64,000 nucleotides of DNA. It comes from Pirellulales bacterium. Its GTDB lineage: Bacteria; Planctomycetota; Planctomycetia; Pirellulales; JAEUIK01. The notes beneath the pieces are model-generated. The model was not told where the DNA came from. It did not search any database and was given only the letters and a program-made list of their open reading frames with translations. The translations under genes were made by a program, and so were the position numbers. Location of the stretch: assembly GCA_019694435.1 (NCBI GenBank), contig JAIBBZ010000007.1, positions 1 to 64,000 on the forward strand, in the 5' to 3' direction. Of the stretch, positions 58,514-64,000 are shown one piece after another (the first letter of the stretch is position 1; the number at the start of each line of letters is the position of its first letter).

Positions 58514-58977
58514 GCCGCGCAAGGAATACAAGGGCCGTGATTCTGTTGTCTACTCCAAGCAGCAACGATTTTAGGCACAGACGGACGAGCCTTGCACGTC
58601 TGCGATGATCGATCGGTCCGGGCAGAAGAACAGCGCCGCCGCCAGGCCCCGCTGCCGTCCGCGAACTCCGGGTGCCAAGGGTGAAATCCGCTTCCGGTTC
58701 AATCGTGTCCCCCAGCAGCGTAAGGCTGCTCGCGGGGGTATAGTCTACGTCGAGCGTGCCCACCCGCGTTGCGGTCAGGCTGCGGAGCTACGGCTCGCTG
58801 TCGTTGTGCACGATGTGCGAAGGGCGTTCAAACCGGACACGGCAAGGCCTCGACATAGCTTGTCCATGAGAATGCCGCTACACGTGCGCGGGCCGAGCAA
58901 GGTCACCCCCATGCTCTCGGCTCGGTTCATCCACACGTGCAGCGGACCGTTCAAGTTCGGTTCGCGGGAGTTGCAAT
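58514..58977. other. Divergent intergenic region with a strong hairpin
   Basis: About 460 bases upstream of two divergent genes. It holds a stem-loop at 58709-58738 (listed separately). The start of the cytochrome c gene (58978) is preceded by GGGAG. No gene is supported; the minus-strand frame through 58763 is open only by GC bias. Confidence 0.5.
58709..58738. promoter_or_regulatory. Two-part stem-loop upstream of the PVC cytochrome c gene
   Basis: CCCCC (58709-58713) pairs with GGGGG (58734-58738) and AGCAGC (58714-58719) with GCTGCT (58725-58730), leaving a three-base bulge and a 5-base loop. This is the most stable local fold of the region. TATAGT follows directly on the right. Role unknown. 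Confidence 0.4.
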
Positions 58978-61953
58978 ATGGGCGTCTTCCGAGGCAGGAA
59001 AGTCTCCACCGTGTTGCTGTCGACCGGCCTGTGCATCGGGCTGGCGTGTGCTGCCGTGGCGGAGCAGCTTTCACCGCAACTGGCGGTCGAGCGCATGGCG
59101 CTGCCCGAGGGTTTCGTGGCCGAGGTCGTGGCCAGTGAACCGGACATCCGCCAGCCGGTGGCGATCGAGTTCGACGAGCGAGGTCGGCTGTGGGTGATTC
59201 AATATCTGCAATATCCCAATCCGGCAGGGCTCAAGCGCGTCGCCTGGGACCGTTACTCGCGGACGACTTATGACCGCGTGCCCGAGCCCCCACCCCGCGG
59301 CCCCCGCGGCGCCGATCGCATCACGATTTGCGAAGACACCGACGGCGACGGACGCGCCGATCGGTTTCACGATTTTGTCGATGGATTGAATTTGGCCACG
59401 GGTCTCTGCTTCGGCCATGGCGGCGTCTACGTGTTGCAGGTGCCGTATCTGTTGTTCTACGCCGATCGGAATCGCGATGACGTGCCTGATGGCGACCCCG
59501 AGGTGCTGCTGTCCGGTTTCGGCATGGAAGACGCGCACTCGGTGGCCAACTCGCTCATCTTCGGGCCCGACGGTTGGCTCTACGGTTGCCAGGGCAGCAC
59601 GGTCACATCACACATCCGCGGGATCGAGTTCCAGCAAGGCGTCTGGCGCTATCATCGCGCCACCGACCGGTTCGAGTTGTTCTACGAGGGGGGCGGAAAC
59701 ACCTGGGGCGTCGATTTCGACCCGCACGGACACCTGATCGCTTGCACCAACGTCGGCGGCTATGCGCTATTGCACGGCGTCCAGGGAGGCTATTACTGGA
59801 AAAGCTTCGGCAAGCACGGCGAATTGCACAATCCGCACGCCTACGGCTACTTCGAACACATTCCCCACACGGAGCTGCACGGCGGCCACGTCACCTGCGG
59901 CGGGATCTGCTACCAGGGGACCGCCTTTCCGCCGGAGTTTCGCAGCGCGATGATCACCGCCAACCTGCTCTCGCACCGCGTCGACTGGCATACGCTCGCG
60001 CGGCTCGGCTCGACGTTTAGTGCCCATTTCGCCGGCACGCTCGTCGAAGCGAACGATCCGTGGTGTGCGCCGTGCGACCTGACCGTGGGGCCCGACGGCG
60101 CGGTCTATTTCGCCGACTGGCACGACGCACGGACGGCACATCCCGATCCCGACGCGGAATGGGATCGCACCAACGGCCGCGTCTATCGCGTACGTTTCCG
60201 CGGAGCGCCGCCGGCGCCCAGCGCCGATCTGGCGCGCTTGCCGACCGACGAGCTGGTCAGGCTGCATGCGCAGGCCGACGATTGGCTGCGGCGTCAAGCG
60301 CGCCGTTTGCTGGTCGCCCGAGCCGATGCCGCGGCCCCATCGCCGCTCGTCGACCTCGTGACGCAGAGCGACGATTCGAGCACGCGACTCCAGGCGCTAT
60401 GGACGCTCTTGAGCTGTGACCAGTTGGATCGCAAGTTGGCCGCAGAATTACTGGCTGATCGAGATGCCGATCTGCGCCGCTGGATCGTGCGCTGGATCGG
60501 TCAGGCGTCGCCCTTCGATCCGGCCTGGAGCGATGCGCTCTTGGAATTGGCCGCGCAAGAACCCGATGTCGACGTGCGCAGCCAGTTGGCGTCGACGGCG
60601 CGGAGGTTACCCCCCGAAGTCGGTCTGGCGATCGTCGAGCGGCTGATCGCGACGGACCGTGATGCGGCCGACGTCCAGATCCCGTTGCTCTTGTGGTGGG
60701 CCATCGAACCGCACGCGGTGACCGAAGTCGCCACGGTCAGCAAACGATGGAGCACTTCCGAGGCCTGGCATTCGCAGGTCTTCCGCCAACACCTCGCGGC
60801 GCGGTTGGCGCGCCGCTGGGCGGCCGCTCAATCGCCGCCAACCTGGCAAGCCCTGAGCGATCTGTTGCGCAGCGCGCCGGATGACAGAGCGGTGCGCGAG
60901 GTCCTCCTCGGGGCCAATGCGGGGTTGACGGCTAACCTGACTCAACCGCCTGCCGAGCTGAACGATTGGCTGGCCTCGCAGCTGCCTCGCAATTTGACCG
61001 ACGAGGTCTGGCTGCAATTCGCTGCCCGCGTCGGCGACGCCGACGCGATCGGTCAGGCCCGTAAACTGGCCTTTGGTGCTGCGACGGCCGCGCCCTTGCG
61101 CGTGGCCATGGTCGAGCTGCTCGGCCGGCTGCTTGCTCCCATCGATCTGCCGAACCTGCTGCAGTTGTTCGAGGAAGAGACATCGCCCGCACTGCGCAAG
61201 GCTGCGCTTCGGGCCTTGGCGGGCTACGACGACCCGCAAATTGGCGTACGGCTGTTGGCCCTATTGCCGGGGCTGCTGCCCGAGCTTCAGACGGCCGCCA
61301 TCGAGTTGCTGTTGTCGCGAGGAGAGTCGGCCGCGCGCTTGCTCGAAGCGGTCGATAACGGACAAGTCGCGTCGAGCGTCGTCCCGGTTGCGGCGTTGAC
61401 GGCCGTGGCGGGGTTTCAATCGTCGCGGCTCGACGAGTTGGTCCGGCGCCACTGGGGGCAGATCGGCGCAGCCTCGCCGGGAGAACGGCTGGCCGAGGTG
61501 CGGCGCCTGAACAATGATCTACGGGCCGCGGCCGGCGACGCGCGGCAGGGGCGCGTGCTATTCCGCGAGCACTGTGGGAAGTGTCATCGACTGTTCGACG
61601 AGGGTCAGGCCGTGGGCCCCGAGCTGACCAGCGCGAATCGGCACGACCGCGAATATCTGCTCACCCAAATCGTCGATCCTTCAGCCGTGATTCGCAAGGA
61701 GTTTCTCAGCTACGTGGTCCAGACCAACGACGGCCGCAGTCTGACGGGCTTGATCGTCGAACAGTCGCCGCAACGCGTGACGCTGGTCGATGCCCAGGTC
61801 AACCGCGTGACGGTCGACGCCGCCGTCGTCGAAACGATCGAGCCGGCGCTGCTGTCGCTGATGCCCGAGCGCGTGCTGGAGAAGCTCACGCCCGCACAGG
61901 TCCGCGATTTGTTCGCATACTTGCAGGCGCCTGCCGCGCCGGCCGAAAAGTAG
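58978..61953 (+). CDS. PVC-type beta-propeller/HEAT/cytochrome c protein
   Basis: A large exported heme protein, 991 aa, with signal peptide (STVLLSTGLCIGLACAAVAE). The N-terminal part (about 35-430) is the planctomycete membrane-bound dehydrogenase-like propeller: LPEGFVAEVVASEPDIRQPV, VDFDPHGHLIACTNVGG, and TVGPDGAVYFADWHD. The middle (about 450-830) is helical and HEAT-like. The C-terminal cytochrome c domain has the single heme motif CGKCH (about 865), with ELTSANRHDREYLLTQIVDP and FLSYVVQTNDGRSLTGLIVE. GGGAG precedes the ATG by 7 bases. Such proteins are numerous in planctomycetes; the substrate is not known. Convergent with the next gene. Confidence 0.9.
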   Translation: MGVFRGRKVSTVLLSTGLCIGLACAAVAEQLSPQLAVERMALPEGFVAEVVASEPDIRQPVAIEFDERGRLWVIQYLQYPNPAGLKRVAWDRYSRTTYDRVPEPPPRGPRGADRITICEDTDGDGRADRFHDFVDGLNLATGLCFGHGGVYVLQVPYLLFYADRNRDDVPDGDPEVLLSGFGMEDAHSVANSLIFGPDGWLYGCQGSTVTSHIRGIEFQQGVWRYHRATDRFELFYEGGGNTWGVDFDPHGHLIACTNVGGYALLHGVQGGYYWKSFGKHGELHNPHAYGYFEHIPHTELHGGHVTCGGICYQGTAFPPEFRSAMITANLLSHRVDWHTLARLGSTFSAHFAGTLVEANDPWCAPCDLTVGPDGAVYFADWHDARTAHPDPDAEWDRTNGRVYRVRFRGAPPAPSADLARLPTDELVRLHAQADDWLRRQARRLLVARADAAAPSPLVDLVTQSDDSSTRLQALWTLLSCDQLDRKLAAELLADRDADLRRWIVRWIGQASPFDPAWSDALLELAAQEPDVDVRSQLASTARRLPPEVGLAIVERLIATDRDAADVQIPLLLWWAIEPHAVTEVATVSKRWSTSEAWHSQVFRQHLAARLARRWAAAQSPPTWQALSDLLRSAPDDRAVREVLLGANAGLTANLTQPPAELNDWLASQLPRNLTDEVWLQFAARVGDADAIGQARKLAFGAATAAPLRVAMVELLGRLLAPIDLPNLLQLFEEETSPALRKAALRALAGYDDPQIGVRLLALLPGLLPELQTAAIELLLSRGESAARLLEAVDNGQVASSVVPVAALTAVAGFQSSRLDELVRRHWGQIGAASPGERLAEVRRLNNDLRAAAGDARQGRVLFREHCGKCHRLFDEGQAVGPELTSANRHDREYLLTQIVDPSAVIRKEFLSYVVQTNDGRSLTGLIVEQSPQRVTLVDAQVNRVTVDAAVVETIEPALLSLMPERVLEKLTPAQVRDLFAYLQAPAAPAEK

Positions 61954-61983
61954 ATCGCCGGCGGGGCCAGCGGAACGTCGCAC

Positions 61984-64000
61984 TCAGGGCACTTGCGCCT
62001 CGGGAATCGCATTGAGCGTGTACCAGGCTTCACGGTGCATGAGTTGCTCGCCCGCGGTGCTGTTGACGCCCGAGATGCGGAGAAAGTACACCCGTCGCGC
62101 TTCACGGCCGGCGACCTGCAGATGCACCGTCTGCCCGTCGGCGTCGATTTGCACCTGTTCGATCGCGTGCTTGCGGCGATCGATTTCAGGTGAGCCGTAG
62201 GTGTCCCAGTAGTGATACGTGAACGAATCGATCGAGTAGGCCTTGGCCTCGTCGGCAGTCTCCGCCCGCAGCGGCTGAGTGAATTTCAAATCCCAACCGA
62301 CGGACGTCGCGCGCATCTCGGCAATCTCAAAGGGAGCGTGTCCCGTGTAGACGAGTCGCTGCACGCCCTGTTCTTGCCCGCCGATCGATCCCCAGCCGCG
62401 GTTGGTTTCGCCCACCAGCAAGCTGCCATCGGGCGCAAAGGCCAGCCGGTTGACGCCGCATTGAAATCCGCGCCGAAACACGAAGCAGGCCCCCTGCTGC
62501 CGGCCACCGACTTCCTCGAGATACACCCGCATCAGCAAGGCATTCGTCACGTCGCCGACGAAGCACTGTCCCGTGAACGGGCCAAATCGCCCGCCCGTCG
62601 TGTCCCAGACCGGTTCGCTCGCGGAACGGCAAACAAAGAACGGAAACCATAAGGCCGGCGGGACGAACTCGGGACGCGTGGCGGGATCATCCTCGGGCTG
62701 GCCAATGCGATCCGCCCGCCATCTCAAGCTGTCGACGTGCCCGCAGAAGTCGCCTTCGCGCATTTCTTGCAGCTTGCAGGCCGGCACCCATTCGCCTTGG
62801 TTATCCGTGCAAAACAAGCGACCGGCCGGGTCGAACGCCAAGCCGTTGGGGCTGCGCAATCCGCTGGCCCAAGGGGTTACGCGGCCATCGTCGGGCGATA
62901 CGCGCAGGCACCAACCGCGGTAGGCCACCTTCGAGCGATGCCCTCCGGCGAGACTCGTGTTGAGCGTGATGAACAGCTGGCCGTCGGCCCCGCGCACCGG
63001 GCCGTACAGAAACTCGTGGTAGTCGCCTGAGATGCCGAAATGGTCGCACACGCAGTCAAACTCGTCGGGCAGCCTGTCGCCGTCCGTGTCGCGCAAACGC
63101 GTCACCTCGGGACGCTGGCCGACGAGCACATCTGCGCCGTCGACGGCGAGTCCGAGGATTTCGTGCAGGCCGCGGGCCAGTGGCCGGAATTCGATTGCGT
63201 CGAGATCGTCGGCCGTCGGCTGAGCAATCTGCCAGATCTCGCCGCGGCGGGTGCCGACCAGCAGGCTGCCGTCGGGACGAAAGGCCAGCCCGCCCACTTC
63301 GATCTGACGATCTTCTGGCACCGGCAAAGTGAGCATCCGGTAATGCTGAGCTTCGCCGGCCAACGGAAAGTCATCGTCCAGGCGGCGTTCGAGCCGTGCC
63401 AAGAGCCGCGACGGCGGTACGACGTTGAAATAGACGCTCCAGTCCCCTTCGCGATTGGCCAGCTTCAGCAGGATTTCGTTCTTGCCTGCGCGCAGCGGCA
63501 AGACGGCCCGTACTTCGTCGGGACTATCGCCGCGCTGGCGATCGCGCTGGACGATTTGTTCGCCGTTGACCCACAGGGCGATGCCGTCGTCGGTGCCCAG
63601 ACTCGCGCGCACCGACAGAGGCCGATCGAACTCGATCGTCCGGTACAGGTAGCCCACCGCATCTGGCCCGGGCGCGAGGCGCTTCAGGTCGAACGCGATA
63701 TTCGGATTGATGCTGACCTTGCGCCAGCGGGCCTCGCCCGACTTGCCGGCGTAGCGTCCGTTGAGGTCGATCCCCTGCTCCGGCGGATAGACCGTGGCCA
63801 GGCCGCCACTGGCAGCCAGATCGAAGGGCCCGATGAAGTGCCATCCCGAGGGCCAGCGCCCGTAACCGCTCGCCGCGAGCGAGGCGCGATGCGATTCCTC
63901 GCGTGTCTCGGCACGAACATACACGAGGCCGTCTTCGGCCGGCGACTCGGAGTCTCCTGCTGCCCGCGCAAGGGCGGCAGGATCGATCAGCGCGGCGACC
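61984..64000 (-). CDS. Secreted beta-propeller protein, 5' end outside the window
   Basis: The coding frame remains open through the right edge of the window, with VAALIDPAALARAAG in frame beyond the GTG at 63924. The true start therefore lies outside and at least 671 residues are visible. Parts: an N-terminal galactose-binding-like region (GWHFIGPFDLAASGG, RASLGTDDGIALWVNGEQIV) as in planctomycete PA14/F5-8-like modules, then a beta-propeller (IEVGGLAFRPDGSLLVGTRR, LRSPNGLAFDPAGRLFCTDN, GVNRLAFAPDGSLLVGETNR), and a C-terminal beta-sandwich. No heme motif is visible in this part. The gene is convergent with the PVC cytochrome c gene 30 bases away. Confidence 0.85.
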   Translation of the reverse strand, partial: VAALIDPAALARAAGDSESPAEDGLVYVRAETREESHRASLAASGYGRWPSGWHFIGPFDLAASGGLATVYPPEQGIDLNGRYAGKSGEARWRKVSINPNIAFDLKRLAPGPDAVGYLYRTIEFDRPLSVRASLGTDDGIALWVNGEQIVQRDRQRGDSPDEVRAVLPLRAGKNEILLKLANREGDWSVYFNVVPPSRLLARLERRLDDDFPLAGEAQHYRMLTLPVPEDRQIEVGGLAFRPDGSLLVGTRRGEIWQIAQPTADDLDAIEFRPLARGLHEILGLAVDGADVLVGQRPEVTRLRDTDGDRLPDEFDCVCDHFGISGDYHEFLYGPVRGADGQLFITLNTSLAGGHRSKVAYRGWCLRVSPDDGRVTPWASGLRSPNGLAFDPAGRLFCTDNQGEWVPACKLQEMREGDFCGHVDSLRWRADRIGQPEDDPATRPEFVPPALWFPFFVCRSASEPVWDTTGGRFGPFTGQCFVGDVTNALLMRVYLEEVGGRQQGACFVFRRGFQCGVNRLAFAPDGSLLVGETNRGWGSIGGQEQGVQRLVYTGHAPFEIAEMRATSVGWDLKFTQPLRAETADEAKAYSIDSFTYHYWDTYGSPEIDRRKHAIEQVQIDADGQTVHLQVAGREARRVYFLRISGVNSTAGEQLMHREAWYTLNAIPEAQVP

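Noticed and set aside
57993..58763. Minus-strand frame of 256 aa covering the small membrane protein gene
   Set aside because: It overlaps a better-supported frame with four membrane helices and loses any pattern there; its N-terminal part lies over the 58709 hairpin.
1..64000. CRISPR arrays, rRNA genes, insertion sequences with transposase
   Set aside because: No regularly spaced direct repeats, no rRNA-like conserved blocks and no transposase reading frames were seen in the window.

Overview
The window is a GC-rich bacterial chromosome segment that looks like a planctomycete, probably Pirellulales-like. The reasons are a large beta-propeller/HEAT/cytochrome c protein of the PVC type, two PEP-CTERM proteins, an ECF sigma factor next to a Ser/Thr kinase with WD40 repeats, and a giant PUFA-synthase-like polyketide synthase. 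This placement is inferred from gene content; no rRNA or complete tRNA gene is visible.

Layout. 1-725: no convincing gene; contains repeat copy A. 726-6500: a three-gene RND metal-efflux operon (outer-membrane lipoprotein, adaptor lipoprotein, CzcA/CusA-type pump) with overlapping genes. 6620-7053: repeat copy B, ending in a tRNA-3'-end-like T-arm. 7207-20283: a nitrate assimilation locus. A divergent FixJ-type regulator and a sensor kinase with a NarX/PilJ-like input segment are followed by a NarK/NasA-type transporter, a fused NirB-NirD nitrite reductase, a DmsB-DmsC-like iron-sulfur/membrane-anchor fusion, a NasA-type nitrate reductase and an outer-membrane porin. 20487-20716: a hairpin and repeat copy C. 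21099-24482: a PEP-CTERM SGNH hydrolase, a LemA protein with a membrane partner, and a second PEP-CTERM protein. 24745-28736: ECF sigma factor plus kinase. 28973-43806: a seven-gene minus-strand operon built around an iterative type I PKS/PUFA-synthase-like system. It holds a 2474-aa synthase, an AT-DH protein, a discrete ACP, an alpha/beta hydrolase, a MacB-like permease and ATPase, and a secreted protein of unknown function. 44338-45864: a beta-barrel protein and a cytochrome P460. 46253-51493: TolC-like protein convergent with a split MacA/MacB exporter. 51783-53982: a Tat-exported beta-propeller and a lipoprotein. 54070-58513: an ABC-2 drug-efflux-like fused ATPase/permease with HlyD adaptor and two small membrane proteins. 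58978-64000: the PVC cytochrome c protein, convergent with a beta-propeller gene that runs off the right edge.

How the parts work together. The nitrate locus is a self-contained route: porin, inner-membrane uptake, nitrate to nitrite, nitrite to ammonium, with its own nitrate-sensing two-component system and candidate TCCGAA operators between the divergent units. The electron path to nitrate reductase is unusual, because a DmsBC-like membrane module sits where a soluble diaphorase or ferredoxin link is expected. The PKS operon has every activity for a reduced or partly reduced acyl chain plus its own ABC export pair, and is the best candidate for an undescribed lipid or polyketide system.

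The repeat family (copies A, B, C) brackets the RND operon and the nitrate locus. It couples a conserved antisense peptide to a tRNA-like T-arm, which suggests modular insertion at an att-like site.
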